Below are positions 27,214 to 40,412 of a stretch of DNA of 64,000 bases, in pieces (the stretch's first letter is position 1; each line of letters opens with the position of its first letter). The stretch comes from Mycobacterium spongiae (GTDB lineage Bacteria; Actinomycetota; Actinomycetes; Mycobacteriales; Mycobacteriaceae), in assembly GCF_018278905.1 (NCBI RefSeq), contig NZ_CP046600.1, positions 2,542,001-2,606,000 on the forward strand, read 5' to 3'. The translations under genes were made by a program, and so were the position numbers. A model generated the notes under the pieces. It saw only the letters and a program-made list of their open reading frames with translations. It was not told where the DNA came from and did not search any database.

Positions 27214-28101
27214 GTGGCCCGGCGTGCCCGCGTCGACGCTGAGTTGGTGCGACGCGGCCTTGCCCGCTCCCGCCAACAAGCCGCGGAGCTGATCGGTGCC
27301 GGCAAGGTGTTCATCGACGGCCTACCCGCCGTCAAACCGGCCACCGCCGTTTCGACCACGGCGAACCTGACCGTCGCAGCCGACGGCGAACGCGCCTGGG
27401 TGTCGCGCGGCGCGCACAAACTTCTTGGAGCGCTGGACACGTTCGGGCTTTCGGTGGTGGGTCGGCGCTGCCTCGACGCCGGTGCATCCACCGGTGGGTT
27501 CACCGAAGTCCTGTTGGACCGGGGCGCTACCGAGGTGGTAGCCGTCGATGTCGGGTATGGCCAGCTCGCATGGTCGCTGCGTAATGATTCCCGAGTGGTG
27601 GTCGTCGAGCGGACCAACGCACGCGACCTGTCGCCCGAAGCGATCGGCGGCCGCGTAGACCTGGTCGTGGCCGACCTGTCGTTCATCTCGTTGGCGACTG
27701 TGTTGCCCGCTCTGATTGGATGCGCTTCGCCGAGCGCGGATATCGTTCCAATGGTGAAGCCACAATTTGAGGTGGGGAAAGGCCAGGTTGGCCCTGGCGG
27801 AGTGGTTCACGACCCGCAGTTGCGGGCAGGCGCGGTACTCGCCGTCGCACGACGTGCGGGGGAACTCGGCTGGCACAGCCTCGGGGTCGCGGCCAGCCCG
27901 CTGCCTGGCCCAGCGGGTAATGTCGAATACTTCCTATGGCTGCGTGCCCGGACTGAGCGGGCACTGTCGGCTGAAGGGTTGGTGGATGCGGTGCAGCGGG
28001 CAATGAGCCCCCCGGCAGCGATGCGAGCCGGGACCGGCCGGGCCGGGTGCACCACCGGCTTGCGGGGGAGAGCAGGGCAATCACAGCGAGGCTCGCAGTG
28101 A
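27214..28101 (+). CDS. tlyA: rRNA 2'-O-methyltransferase / TlyA haemolysin family
   Basis: 295 residues from GTG 27214. N-terminal S4 domain ([28 protein letters not shown]), then a FtsJ-like Rossmann methyltransferase: SAM motif [17 protein letters not shown] and the catalytic K-D-K-E set, seen in [26 protein letters not shown] and the late YFLWL strand. The enzyme methylates C1409 of 16S and C1920 of 23S rRNA; loss causes capreomycin resistance in M. tuberculosis. The C-terminus is about 27 residues longer than the M. tuberculosis protein, with a basic Gly/Arg tail ending at the ppnK start, so the native stop seems to have been lost. It overlaps ppnK by 4 bp. Confidence 0.95.
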   Translation: MARRARVDAELVRRGLARSRQQAAELIGAGKVFIDGLPAVKPATAVSTTANLTVAADGERAWVSRGAHKLLGALDTFGLSVVGRRCLDAGASTGGFTEVLLDRGATEVVAVDVGYGQLAWSLRNDSRVVVVERTNARDLSPEAIGGRVDLVVADLSFISLATVLPALIGCASPSADIVPMVKPQFEVGKGQVGPGGVVHDPQLRAGAVLAVARRAGELGWHSLGVAASPLPGPAGNVEYFLWLRARTERALSAEGLVDAVQRAMSPPAAMRAGTGRAGCTTGLRGRAGQSQRGSQ

Positions 28102-29033
28102 CGTCGCAACCGAGCGCTCAACGCACAGTGCTGCTGGTCGTCCATACCGGGCGCGATGAAGCCACGGAGACGGCACGGCGCGTCGAGAAAGTTCTGGGTG
28201 ACAACGGAATTGCGCTTCGGATGCTGTCCGCGGAAGCAGTGGACCGGGGATCGTTGCACCTAGCCCCCGACGACATGCGCGCCATGGGTGTTCAGATCGC
28301 GGTCGTCGACGCGGACCCGCAGGCTGCCGAAGGCTGCGAGCTGGTGCTGGTTCTCGGTGGCGACGGCACCTTCTTGCGAGCGGCCGAGCTGGCTCGCAAC
28401 GCCAGCATTCCGGTGCTGGGCGTCAACCTTGGCCGGATCGGCTTTCTGGCCGAGGCCGAAGCCGAGGCCATCGACACGGTGCTCGAGCACGTTGTCGCAC
28501 GGGACTATCGGGTGGAGGACCGCCTCACCCTCGATGTGGTGCTGCGTCAATGCGGCCGCATCATTGACCACGGTTGGGCGCTCAACGAAGTCAGTTTGGA
28601 AAAGGGCCCGCGGTTGGGTGTTCTCGGGGTGGTCGTCGAGGTCGACGGACGACCGGTGTCGACGTTCGGCTGCGACGGGGTATTGGTATCGACACCGACC
28701 GGATCCACCGCGTACGCGTTCTCCGCGGGTGGCCCGGTGCTGTGGCCCGACCTCGAAGCGATCCTGGTGGTACCCAACAACGCTCACGCGCTGTTCGGCC
28801 GACCCATGGTCACCAGTCCGGATGCCACGGTTGCCATCGAGATAGAGGCTGACGGTCATGACGCCCTCGTGTTCTGCGACGGGCGTCGCGAAATACCCAC
28901 CCCGGCCGGCAGCCGACTCGAGGTCACCAGATGTGCCACCCCGGTGAAATGGGCGCGGCTGGACAGCGCGCCGTTCACCGACCGCCTGGTGAGCAAGTTC
29001 CGGTTGCCGGTCGCCGGTTGGCGCGGGAAGTAG
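28098..29033 (+). CDS. ppnK: NAD kinase
   Basis: 311 residues from GTG 28098, overlapping the tlyA stop (GTGA). Signature [15 protein letters not shown] with the catalytic Asp, the NE motif in [11 protein letters not shown], and the substrate loop [17 protein letters not shown]. Makes NADP from NAD using ATP or polyphosphate. Same neighbours as in M. tuberculosis. Confidence 0.97.
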   Translation: MTSQPSAQRTVLLVVHTGRDEATETARRVEKVLGDNGIALRMLSAEAVDRGSLHLAPDDMRAMGVQIAVVDADPQAAEGCELVLVLGGDGTFLRAAELARNASIPVLGVNLGRIGFLAEAEAEAIDTVLEHVVARDYRVEDRLTLDVVLRQCGRIIDHGWALNEVSLEKGPRLGVLGVVVEVDGRPVSTFGCDGVLVSTPTGSTAYAFSAGGPVLWPDLEAILVVPNNAHALFGRPMVTSPDATVAIEIEADGHDALVFCDGRREIPTPAGSRLEVTRCATPVKWARLDSAPFTDRLVSKFRLPVAGWRGK

Positions 29034-29044
29034 CGGCGCACTCC

Positions 29045-30805
29045 GTGCTATCGGAAATACGGATCGAGTCGCTCGGTGCCATCAGGGTCGCGACGGCAGA
29101 GTTTGATCGCGGCTTGACCGTGTTGACCGGCGAGACGGGCACCGGTAAGACCATGGTGGTCACCGGGTTGCACTTACTAGGTGGCGGTAGGGCCGACGCG
29201 ACCCGGATCCGCTCCGGGGCGGAGCGCGCCGTTGTTGAAGGCCGTTTCACCACAACCGATCTCGACGACGCCGTAGCCGCCACCCTCGATGAGATTCTCG
29301 ATTCGTCGGGGGCCGAGCGTGACGAGGACGGCAGCGTGATCGCGTTGCGCTCGGTGAGTCGCGACGGACCGTCGCGGGCCTACCTTGGCGGGCGGAGCGT
29401 GCCGGCCAAATCCCTGGGTAGCTTCACCACCGAGCTGCTGACCCTGCATGGGCAGAACGACCAGTTGCGGTTGATGCGCCCCGATGAGCAACGTGGCGCG
29501 TTAGACCGATATGCAGCAGCCGGCGCAGCCTGCGAGCGCTATCGCAAACTGCGTGACGCGTGGCTGTCGGCACGACGTGACCTCACCGACCGCCGTAGCC
29601 GGGCCCGGGAACTTGCGCAGGAGGCAGACCGGGTGCAATTCGCGCTCAACGAGATCGACACTATCGACCCGCAGCCAGGAGAGGACGAGGCGCTGGTCGC
29701 CGACATCGTCCAGCTCTCGGAACTGGACACACTGCGCGAGGCCGCGGCGACCGCGCGCGCCGCATTGTCGGAGACGCACGAAGCGGAGTTCGGTCTGAGC
29801 GCCGCGGACAGCCTCGGCCGGGCAAGGGCGGCGCTGGAAGCGACCGACGATACTGCGCTTCGGGCACTGGCCACGCAGATTGGCGAGGCGCTGACGGTGG
29901 TGGTCGATGCCGTCGGCGAGCTTGGCGATTACCTGGATGCGCTGCCAGCCGATGCCAGTGCGCTCGACGCCAAGCTGGCTCGCCAAGCCCAGCTGCGGAC
30001 GCTGACCCGCAAGTACGCCGCCGATATCGATGGCGTGCTGCAGTGGGCACAGGACTCCCGCGATCGGCTGGCCCAACTCGACGTGTCAGAAGAAGGGTTG
30101 GCTGCGCTGGAGCTCCGCGTTGATCAGCTTGCGCGCGAATTATCGCAATCCGCAGTCGATCTCAGCAGGACTCGGCGTAAGGCAGCCAAGCGACTGGCCA
30201 AAGAGGTCACCGCCGAGCTGGCTGCTCTAGCGATGGCCGATGCCGAATTCACCATCGGCGTGACCTCCGACCTGGCCGACGACGAGGACTCGGCGGCTCT
30301 CAAGCTGGAATCTGGCGAGCTGGTCCGCGCCGGTGGGGATGGCATCGACGCGATCGAGTTCGGATTCGCCGCACATCGCGGGATGACGGTGCTGCCGCTG
30401 GCCAAGAGCGCGTCCGGGGGCGAGTTGTCCCGGGTGATGCTTGCCCTGGAAGTGGTATTGGCGACTTCGCGGAAGCACGGGATCGGCACCACGATGGTGT
30501 TCGACGAGGTCGACGCCGGTGTCGGCGGCTGGGCGGCGGTACAGATCGGACGGCGGCTGGCGCGGCTGGCCCGCACTCACCAAGTCATCGTGGTCACCCA
30601 TCTGCCCCAGGTCGCGGCCTACGCCGAGGTGCACCTGGTGGTGCATAGCAGCGAAAGCGACGGTGCAAGCGGGGTACGGTGCCTGACCCACGACGATCGG
30701 GTGGCGGAGCTGGCCCGGATGTTGGCTGGGCTTGGGGACTCCGACAGTGGCCGCGCGCACGCGCGTGAACTGCTCGACGCGGCGCGAAGTGACCGGCTCG
30801 ACTGA
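29045..30805 (+). CDS. recN: DNA repair protein RecN
   Basis: 586 residues from GTG 29045 (VLSEIRIESLGAI), the conserved N-terminus; the longer open frame from 28931 overlaps ppnK and is not used. SMC-like ATPase: Walker A TGETGTGKTM, central coiled coil (about residues 160-370), signature SGGELSRVML, Walker B VFDEVDAGVGG and the switch VTHLPQVAAYA. Acts in double-strand-break repair. Starts 11 bp after ppnK. Confidence 0.95.
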   Translation: MLSEIRIESLGAIRVATAEFDRGLTVLTGETGTGKTMVVTGLHLLGGGRADATRIRSGAERAVVEGRFTTTDLDDAVAATLDEILDSSGAERDEDGSVIALRSVSRDGPSRAYLGGRSVPAKSLGSFTTELLTLHGQNDQLRLMRPDEQRGALDRYAAAGAACERYRKLRDAWLSARRDLTDRRSRARELAQEADRVQFALNEIDTIDPQPGEDEALVADIVQLSELDTLREAAATARAALSETHEAEFGLSAADSLGRARAALEATDDTALRALATQIGEALTVVVDAVGELGDYLDALPADASALDAKLARQAQLRTLTRKYAADIDGVLQWAQDSRDRLAQLDVSEEGLAALELRVDQLARELSQSAVDLSRTRRKAAKRLAKEVTAELAALAMADAEFTIGVTSDLADDEDSAALKLESGELVRAGGDGIDAIEFGFAAHRGMTVLPLAKSASGGELSRVMLALEVVLATSRKHGIGTTMVFDEVDAGVGGWAAVQIGRRLARLARTHQVIVVTHLPQVAAYAEVHLVVHSSESDGASGVRCLTHDDRVAELARMLAGLGDSDSGRAHARELLDAARSDRLD

Positions 30806-31021
30806 GTGCGGGCGCGCCTTCCTCCGGTAGTGCGGCCGGTAGTGCGGCGCCGTGCAGCTGGCGGCCAGCGATGTTTGCTCGATCACGGTGGCTCGGCCGG
30901 GCGACCGCGCCGTCACCCGCGCTCCAGCGGGTGTGACGGGAGTGGCGTCATATAACTTATGGGGCCAATGTTACGGCGCGCCTCCCGGCCCGAGCCGCGC
31001 TTCAGCGACAGAATCGCCCCC

Positions 31022-32203
31022 ATGAGGATGACAGCGCTCTTGTCCCGGAACACCTCCCGGCCGGGTCTCGTCGGCACCGCGCGGGTCGACCGCAATATCG
31101 ACCGACTGCTGCGTAGGGCGTGTCCCGGTGACATCGTCGTCCTCGATGTTCTGGATCTGGATCGCATCACCGCGGATGCCCTGGTGGAAGCCGACATCGC
31201 CGCCGTCGTCAACGCGTCCCCGTCCGTGTCCGGCCGCTATCCCAACCTGGGCCCGGAGGTCCTGGTCACCAACGGTGTCACCCTGATCGACGAGACCGGG
31301 CCTGAGGTTTTCAAAAAGATCAAAGATGGCGCCAAGGTTCGTCTCCACGAGGGCGGGGTGTACTCCGGCGACCGCCGGCTGATCTGCGGCACCGAGCGCA
31401 GCGACCATGACATCGCCGAGTTGATGCGAGAGGCGAAGAGCGGACTGGCAGCCCACCTGGAGGCTTTCGCCGGCAATACGATCGAGTTCATTCGCAGTGA
31501 AAGCCCGTTGCTGATCGACGGCATCGGTATCCCCGACATCGACATCGACCTGCGGCGCCGTCACGTCGTGATCGTCGCCGACGAACCCAGCGCAGCCGAT
31601 GACCTGAAGTCGCTTAAGCCGTTCATCAAGGAGTACCAACCGATACTGGTCGGAGTGAACAGCGGCGCGGACGTGTTGCGCAAGGCAGGTCATCGCCCGC
31701 AACTCATCGTCGGCGACCCCGAGCAGGTCAGCACCGACGTCCTCAAGTGTGGTGCCCAGGTGGTGTTGCCCGCCGACGCCGACGGTCACGCACCGGGCCT
31801 GGAACGCATCCAGGATCTCGGCGTCGGCGCGATGACGTTCCCGGCCGCGGGTTCGGCGGTGGATCTGGCCCTGCTGTTGTGCGACCACCACGGCGCGGCG
31901 CTGCTGGTCACGGCCGGACACACCGCCAACATCGAAACCTTCTTCGACCGCACACGCGTGCAAAGCAACCCGTCAACCTTTCTCACCAGACTCCGGGTAG
32001 GGGAGAAGCTGGCCGACGCCAAGGCGGTCGCCACCCTGTACCGCAGTCACATCTCCGGCAGCGCCATCGCTTTGCTGGTCCTCACCATGTTGGTCGCGAT
32101 CATCGTGGCGTTGTGGGTCTCGCGCACCGACGACGTGGTCCTGGATTGGTTCGTCAACTACTGGAACCGCTTTTCTCTGTGGGTGCAGCACTTGGTCACA
32201 TAG
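31022..32203 (+). CDS. steA: SteA-type membrane protein (Rv1697-like)
   Basis: 393 residues from ATG 31022, exactly the M. tuberculosis Rv1697 length. The N-terminal about 340 residues resemble thiamine-pyrophosphokinase-like folds (GVNSGADVLRKAGHRPQLIVGD) and are cytoplasmic; one membrane helix near residues 352-374 and a short tail follow. In Corynebacterium the paired products SteA/SteB help control the cell-wall hydrolase RipA at division, and SteB corresponds to the next gene. The pair lies 79 bp apart. Confidence 0.88.
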   Translation: MRMTALLSRNTSRPGLVGTARVDRNIDRLLRRACPGDIVVLDVLDLDRITADALVEADIAAVVNASPSVSGRYPNLGPEVLVTNGVTLIDETGPEVFKKIKDGAKVRLHEGGVYSGDRRLICGTERSDHDIAELMREAKSGLAAHLEAFAGNTIEFIRSESPLLIDGIGIPDIDIDLRRRHVVIVADEPSAADDLKSLKPFIKEYQPILVGVNSGADVLRKAGHRPQLIVGDPEQVSTDVLKCGAQVVLPADADGHAPGLERIQDLGVGAMTFPAAGSAVDLALLLCDHHGAALLVTAGHTANIETFFDRTRVQSNPSTFLTRLRVGEKLADAKAVATLYRSHISGSAIALLVLTMLVAIIVALWVSRTDDVVLDWFVNYWNRFSLWVQHLVT

Positions 32204-32282
32204 GTTCGATGACTGGCGACGCGCTGCGCCCGGTCCCGCCGCGCTTGCGATCACCACGAGCTATTCGAAGGACGGTGCTCTC

Positions 32283-33227
32283 ATGATCTCGATGCGTCAA
32301 CACGCGATCTCGCTGGCGGCAGTTTTTCTGGCGCTGGCGGTGGGCGTTGTCCTGGGATCGGGCTTTTTCTCCGACACGGTGGTGTCCGGTTTGCGTGACG
32401 AGAAGCGCGACCTGGCCACCCAGATTTCAGAACTTGACCAGCAACGGAATGCGCTCAACGAGAAACTCAATGCGGCAAACAACTTCGACAGCCAGGTCGT
32501 CGGCCGGATAGTGCACGACGCGCTGGGCGGCAAGTCAGTCGTTGTTTTCCGCACTCCGGATGCCAAGGACGACGACGTCGCCGCGGTGTCGAAGATCGTC
32601 GGGGATGCCGGTGGCGCGGTCACCGCAACACTGCGGCTGACCCAGGAGTTCGTCGACGCCAACTCCGCGGAGAAGTTGCGTTCGGTGGTGAATTCGGCGA
32701 TCCTGCCGGCCGGTACGCAGTTGAGCACCAAACGTGTCGACCAAGGCTCCCAAGCTGGCGACCTACTCGGCATCGCGTTGCTGATCAACGCCAACCCGGA
32801 CGCGCCAACCGTTGATGACGTTCAGCGCGACACCGTGCTGGCGGCGCTACGTGAAACCGGTTTCATCACCTACCAGCCAGACGACCACCTCGCAGCCGCG
32901 GACGCTGCGGTGGTCATCACCGGGGGTGCGCTCCCGGAGAATGCCGGCAACGAGGGGGCCAGCGTGGCGCGGTTCGCCGCTGCCTTGGCATCGCATGGGT
33001 CGGGCACCGTGCTGGCCGGCCGCGACGGTTCGGCGACCGGAAACGCGGCCGTCGCGGTGGCCCGGGCCAATGCCGACATGGCGGCCACGATCAGCACCGT
33101 GGATGACGTCGATGCCGAGCCCGGGCGGATCACGGTGATCCTGGGTCTGCACGATCTCATCAACGGCGGCCAACCGGGGCACTACGGCATCGGCCCCGGC
33201 GCCGCATCGGTCACCGTCGCGCATTAG
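32283..33227 (+). CDS. mctB: MctB / SteB outer-channel-associated protein
   Basis: 314 residues, the same length as Rv1698. N-terminal membrane helix (ISLAAVFLALAVGVVLGSGFF) then a coiled coil (RDEKRDLATQISELDQQRNAL) and a periplasmic domain. Reported in M. tuberculosis as needed for low intracellular copper and as a possible outer-membrane channel, and in corynebacteria as SteB, partner of SteA. The coiled coil right after the membrane helix is the usual partner-binding feature. Confidence 0.93.
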   Translation: MISMRQHAISLAAVFLALAVGVVLGSGFFSDTVVSGLRDEKRDLATQISELDQQRNALNEKLNAANNFDSQVVGRIVHDALGGKSVVVFRTPDAKDDDVAAVSKIVGDAGGAVTATLRLTQEFVDANSAEKLRSVVNSAILPAGTQLSTKRVDQGSQAGDLLGIALLINANPDAPTVDDVQRDTVLAALRETGFITYQPDDHLAAADAAVVITGGALPENAGNEGASVARFAAALASHGSGTVLAGRDGSATGNAAVAVARANADMAATISTVDDVDAEPGRITVILGLHDLINGGQPGHYGIGPGAASVTVAH

Positions 33228-33264
33228 CGGTCTTTTCTCCTGGCGGGCGTGTTCCCGGCGGTAG

Positions 33265-35742
<2,478 letters not shown>

Positions 35743-35746
<4 letters not shown>

Positions 35747-36684
35747 CCGCACCCGCGCTACAGACACAGTTGCAGGGCTACCTCGAGCACCTCACGATCG
35801 AGCGCGGGGTTGCCGCGAACACATTGAGTTCCTATCGGCGCGACCTGCGCCGCTACTCGCAGCACTTGTCGGAGCGCGGGATCAACGATCTTGCCAAGGT
35901 CGGCGAGGACGACGTCAGCGACTTCCTGGTGGCACTGCGGCGCGGGGACCCCGACTCCGGCGCGGCGGCGTTGTCCGCGGTGTCGGCGGCGCGAGCGCTG
36001 ATTGCGGTGCGGGGCCTGCATCGGTTCGCAGCGGCCGAAGGGCTGGCCGATCTGGACGTGGCGCGAACGGTGCGGCCGCCGACACCAGGTCGTCGATTGC
36101 CCAAGAGCCTGACGATCGACGAGGTGCTGGCCCTTCTCGAGGGCGCCGGTGGCGACAACCCGGCCGACGGCCCGTTGACGCTGCGCAATCGCGCGCTGTT
36201 GGAGCTGTTGTACTCAACAGGGTCGCGGATCTCCGAGGCCGTCGGGCTCGACGTCGACGATATCGACACCCACGCCAGGTCGGTGCTGCTGCGTGGCAAG
36301 GGCGGAAAGCAGCGTCTGGTCCCGATGGGACGGCCCGCCGTGGCGGCGCTCGACGCCTATCTGGTGCGGGGGCGCCCGGACTTGGCTCGCCGTGGCCGAG
36401 GAACGCCGGCGATCTTTCTCAATGCGCGCGGTGGTCGGTTGTCGCGGCAGAGCGCGTGGCAGGTCCTGCAGGATGCCGCCGAGCGTGCCGGTATCACCTC
36501 TGGGGTATCGCCGCACATGTTGCGGCATTCTTTCGCCACGCACCTGCTCGAAGGGGGAGCCGACGTCCGGGTTGTCCAGGAACTACTCGGCCACGCCTCG
36601 GTAACCACGACGCAGATCTATACTCTCGTCACCGTTCACGCGTTGCGCGAGGTGTGGGCCGGAGCCCATCCACGCGCGCAGTAG
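35743..36684 (+). CDS. xerD: Tyrosine recombinase XerD
   Basis: 313 residues from GTG 35743, overlapping the previous stop. N-terminal SAM-like DNA-binding domain ([19 protein letters not shown]) and catalytic domain with Arg in STGSRISEA, Lys in GKGGKQR, H-x-x-R in [24 protein letters not shown] with the last His and the nucleophile Tyr. Resolves chromosome dimers at dif together with XerC. It is the chromosomal housekeeping enzyme, not an element integrase. Confidence 0.95.
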
Positions 36685-36717
36685 CCCACTCGGCGACGAT
36701 GCGTGCCGCGGGGCGTT

Positions 36718-37482
36718 TCAGCCCAGGTACTCCGATTCCAGCACCAGGTCAGGCACCAGTGTTTGGTATTCGAGGTGCGTCCGGTGCTCGGTGGTGTTCC
36801 ACCGCTTGCCTTGCTGCTCGCGCATGTAGGCGCGATATTTCGGCGCGCCCGGTATCTTCACGTTGTCGGCCACCACAATGGAGCCCGGGTGCAGCCAGCC
36901 CTGGTCGAGGATGCTCTGCAGGTCGGTCAGGTAGACCCGCTTGTCATGGTCGAGGAACACGAAATCAAGGTTCTCGCTGGCGAATCCGTGTTCTTTGGCC
37001 AGTGCGTTCAGGGTGCGCCCGCCGTCGTCGATGGTGCCCACCACGCATGTCACTCGGTCGTCAACGCCGGCGTGCGCCCAGATTCGGCGGGCATTGGTCG
37101 CGTTGGCATCGGAGAGTTCGATGGAGTACACCTTGGCGGTCGGGGCGGCGCGCGCGATGCGTAGCGCTCCGTAGCCGCAGTAGGTGCCCAGCTCGAGTGC
37201 CAGTGCTGGTGTTGCGCGCCGGACCGCGGCGTCGAGCAGCTTGCCCTTTTCGTCGCCGACGTTGATGAGCATCGACTTCTCGTAGGCGAATTTGTCGATG
37301 GTGGCCAGCACGTCGTCGACGTCGCCAGCTCGCGCATGCGCAAGCACGTAGTCGACGACGGCCGCTTCGCGTCCGTCTCCGACCTGGCCGGTTGTCAAGA
37401 GTTTGCGGAAGCCGGGTGCCATGCGTAGGACCGACCACCGCAACGGGGTCAATCGCGTTTTGAGGCTCATCGGATCCAGCAT
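36718..37482 (-). CDS. Catechol-O-methyltransferase-like enzyme (Rv1703c-like)
   Basis: 254 residues (ATG also at 37470). SAM-binding motif LELGTYCGYGALRIA, acidic loop YSIELSDANATNARRI, metal-binding DHDKRVYLTDL and ADNVKIPG. Soluble class I O-methyltransferase of the COMT family. As I recall Rv1703c in M. tuberculosis is shorter (196); the extra N-terminal helices here look like a complete enzyme. Convergent with xerD; natural substrate unknown. Confidence 0.9.
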   Translation of the reverse strand: MLDPMSLKTRLTPLRWSVLRMAPGFRKLLTTGQVGDGREAAVVDYVLAHARAGDVDDVLATIDKFAYEKSMLINVGDEKGKLLDAAVRRATPALALELGTYCGYGALRIARAAPTAKVYSIELSDANATNARRIWAHAGVDDRVTCVVGTIDDGGRTLNALAKEHGFASENLDFVFLDHDKRVYLTDLQSILDQGWLHPGSIVVADNVKIPGAPKYRAYMREQQGKRWNTTEHRTHLEYQTLVPDLVLESEYLG

Positions 37483-37747
37483 ACGTACCAGTGCCAGGTG
37501 TCAACATCACCGTGCGAACGGAAACGTTGTTGACCAGGCGAAGTCGCTGAGGTGCTGTGCTCCTGAGTTGACGAGCGAGGCTGGCTGAGTACGCGCGAGC
37601 CTCCGGATCCGTCGGACACTTTGCGTGGGTACTTGCCTGTTCTGGTTCTGTACGGCATGTTTACAGGAGGAGTGCCGGAAAGTCTGGTCGGCGCCCGGCT
37701 CGCAGCGAGTCGGGTTCGTCTTCGTATGGCTAGAAGGTGCTTGCCTG

Positions 37748-39208
37748 ATGCTAAAGCGAATCGCTCGAGAACTCTTGTCCGGCTTGACTGTCGCGATCGT
37801 TTCGCTGCCCTTGGCGATGGGCTTCGGCATCGTAGCGACCGGCACATCCGAGGGTGCGCTTGTCGGACTGTACGGCGCCATCTTCGGCGGTTTTTTCGCG
37901 GCGGTGTTCGGCGGTGCACCCGGACAGGTCACCGGCATTACCGGCCCCATCACTGTGGTCGCAACGGCCATCATTGCTGCGCACGGACTCGAAGCCGCGT
38001 TCTTCTCGTTCATGATGGCCGGCGCGTTTCAAGTCCTGTTCGGGGTCTGCCGACTCGGTTCGCTCATCCGCTACATCCCGCACCCTGTGATCTCCGGATT
38101 CATGGGAGGCATTGCGCTCATCATCCTCATGACCCAACTGAAACAAGTGCGCCTGAGCTTCCTGCTGGTGGCGGTGTCCATCCTGTTGCTGTTGCTGTCC
38201 GGCAGGCTGATCAAATCGATTCCGGCGAGCCTCATCGTCCTGATTATCGTCACCTCGCTATTGCCAGTGGTCGGATCATTGCTGGAGGATCTGCGTATTG
38301 GGTCGGTCGTCATCAACAGGACGGTCGAGTACATCGGCAAGATTCCAGAAGCCATGCCGTCGCTACATTTCCCGGAGCTCAGCGGTTCGCTGTTTCTGCA
38401 ACTTCTGACCTCATCGCTGGCCATTGCGCTGTTGGGCTCGATCGACTCGCTGCTCACCTCGGTCGTGATGGACAGCATCACCGGCGGTCGGCATCGCAGC
38501 AACAAGGAACTGATTGGCCAGGGGATTGGAAACATGGCCGCCGGACTCTTCGGTGGTCTGGCCGCCGCCGGCTCGACTGTCCGATCCGTGGTGAACATCC
38601 GAAGCGGTGGCCGCACCCCGCTGTCGGCGGCAACCCACAGTGTCGTTCTCTTCATCTTTGTCGTGGGCCTCGGTGTCGTGGTGCAGTACATCCCGCTCGC
38701 GGTGCTGTCAGGCATCCTGATACTGACCGCTTTGGGCCTTTTCGACTGGAAGGCCATGCGCAAAGCACACGTGTCGCCCAAGGGCGACGTCGCCGTGATG
38801 TTCACGACGATGATCGTCACGGTCCTGGTGGACCTCATCGTCGCGGTGGGGGCAGGAATCGCCCTCTCGCTGGTCATTCATGCGTTCCGATCCCGGCGCG
38901 GCAGGGCGCATGTCACCCAAGACGAAGCCGGCACTTACCGCATCGATGGTCCCTTGTCGTTCCTGTCGGCCTATAGCGTGTTCACCCCGCTACGTGATGG
39001 CCGCACCCATGTAACTCTCGACCTGGAGAAGGTCACCTACCTGGATACTTCCGGTGCCCAGGCCCTCCTGTATTTCATTGACCACTCCGAGATGGACGGT
39101 ATCGAGGTATCCCTCAGGCAGATCCCACCGCGTATTGAGGACCAACTCGTCGCGTTAGCGGACCAACAGCAGCGGGACAAGCTGAAAACCATCGTCGAAT
39201 CGGGCTGA
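37748..39208 (+). CDS. SulP-family sulfate/anion transporter with STAS domain (Rv1707-like)
   Basis: 486 residues from ATG 37748, the same length as Rv1707; the frame is open upstream but with no homologous sequence. About ten membrane helices, with the SulP signature region GIVATGTSEGALVGLYGAIFGG and ITGPITVVATAIIA, then a C-terminal STAS domain (VTLDLEKVTYLDTSGAQALL). Imports inorganic anions, sulfate or bicarbonate being the usual substrates. Stands alone. Confidence 0.92.
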   Translation: MLKRIARELLSGLTVAIVSLPLAMGFGIVATGTSEGALVGLYGAIFGGFFAAVFGGAPGQVTGITGPITVVATAIIAAHGLEAAFFSFMMAGAFQVLFGVCRLGSLIRYIPHPVISGFMGGIALIILMTQLKQVRLSFLLVAVSILLLLLSGRLIKSIPASLIVLIIVTSLLPVVGSLLEDLRIGSVVINRTVEYIGKIPEAMPSLHFPELSGSLFLQLLTSSLAIALLGSIDSLLTSVVMDSITGGRHRSNKELIGQGIGNMAAGLFGGLAAAGSTVRSVVNIRSGGRTPLSAATHSVVLFIFVVGLGVVVQYIPLAVLSGILILTALGLFDWKAMRKAHVSPKGDVAVMFTTMIVTVLVDLIVAVGAGIALSLVIHAFRSRRGRAHVTQDEAGTYRIDGPLSFLSAYSVFTPLRDGRTHVTLDLEKVTYLDTSGAQALLYFIDHSEMDGIEVSLRQIPPRIEDQLVALADQQQRDKLKTIVESG

Positions 39209-39551
39209 TCTGCGCAGCGGACACAGGATTGCCGACGGACCGCAATTATGTTGCATAGCAAGAGCATTCGCTGTGTTTCGGAACGCGCCGGCGCCCGTCG
39301 CGAGGGCGTCGGGGTGCCCGGCCGCGGGTCCGAGGAGCAAAGCGAGGTGGGCTGACCCGGCATTCGACTTGCGGCGAACGGCACGTGCTGGCTCTCGGGG
39401 GTTGCTGGGACGGGTCGGTTCACCGGCGGCCTGGTGCAGCGGGTATTGGCTGGTTGATTTGCCTGCGGGTCGCCTAGCTCAGGCGCGCTGAGCCGTTAGA
39501 CTTTCCTGCGATGTCCCTCCTGATGCCCGCCACGATAGGCCGCGACCGGGC
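39209..39551. other. 343-bp intergenic stretch before the parA-scpA operon
   Basis: No credible gene. It should hold the promoter of the parA-scpA-scpB-rluB-cmk-der run; TTAGACT at 39496-39502 is a possible -10 region but no convincing -35 is seen. Confidence 0.4.
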
Positions 39552-40412
39552 ATGAACCACCCCGACAGCGGCATCGCGGTCGGCCTGACCGGACGGCCGC
39601 CGCGGGAGATCGCTGACCCGAAGCCACTCACCTCGCACGGCCCGGCGAAGGTTGTGGCGATGTGCAACCAAAAGGGCGGCGTCGGCAAAACCACGTCGAC
39701 CATCAACCTGGGTGCGGCACTGGCCGAGTACGACCGGCGGGTGCTGTTGGTGGACATGGACCCGCAGGGAGCGTTGTCCGCGGGCCTCGGCGTGCCGCAC
39801 TATGAGCTGGAAAAGACGATCCACAACGTGCTGGTGGAGCCGCGGGTATCGATCGACGATGTGCTGATTCACAGTCGGGTCAAGAACTTGGACTTGGTTC
39901 CCAGCAACATCGACCTGTCCGCGGCAGAGATCCAACTTGTCAACGAGGTGGGGCGCGAACAGACCCTGGCGCGAGCGCTGTATCCGGTGTTAGACCGCTA
40001 TGACTACGTGTTGATCGACTGTCAGCCGTCGCTGGGCTTGCTCACCGTCAATGGGTTGACCTGCGCTGATGGCGTGGTCATCCCCTCGGAGTGCGAGTTC
40101 TTCTCGCTGCGCGGGTTGGCGTTGCTCACAGATACCGTCGACAAGGTGCGCGACCGACTGAACCCGAAGCTGAGCATCGGCGGCATCTTGATTACCCGCT
40201 ACGATCCCCGCACCGTCAACTCCCGTGAGGTCATGGCCCGCGTCGTCGAACGGTTCGGTGACCTAGTGTTCGATACTGTGATCACCCGTACGGTTCGTTT
40301 CCCGGAGACCAGCGTCGCAGGGGAACCCATTACCACCTGGGCTCCGAAGTCGGCTGGCGCCCAGGCCTATCGCGCCTTGGCTCGCGAGTTCGTCGACCGA
40401 TTCGGCGTGTGA
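39552..40412 (+). CDS. ParA/Soj-family ATPase (Rv1708-like)
   Basis: 286 residues from ATG 39552; M. tuberculosis Rv1708 is annotated longer, but no start exists farther upstream in frame. Deviant Walker A CNQKGGVGKTTSTINL, Walker A' in LVDMDPQGALS, and switch LIDCQPSLGLLT. It is a second, non-ori-linked ParA, and its coupling to scpA/scpB by a 4-bp overlap points to work with the condensin kleisin complex in chromosome segregation. Confidence 0.94.
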   Translation: MNHPDSGIAVGLTGRPPREIADPKPLTSHGPAKVVAMCNQKGGVGKTTSTINLGAALAEYDRRVLLVDMDPQGALSAGLGVPHYELEKTIHNVLVEPRVSIDDVLIHSRVKNLDLVPSNIDLSAAEIQLVNEVGREQTLARALYPVLDRYDYVLIDCQPSLGLLTVNGLTCADGVVIPSECEFFSLRGLALLTDTVDKVRDRLNPKLSIGGILITRYDPRTVNSREVMARVVERFGDLVFDTVITRTVRFPETSVAGEPITTWAPKSAGAQAYRALAREFVDRFGV

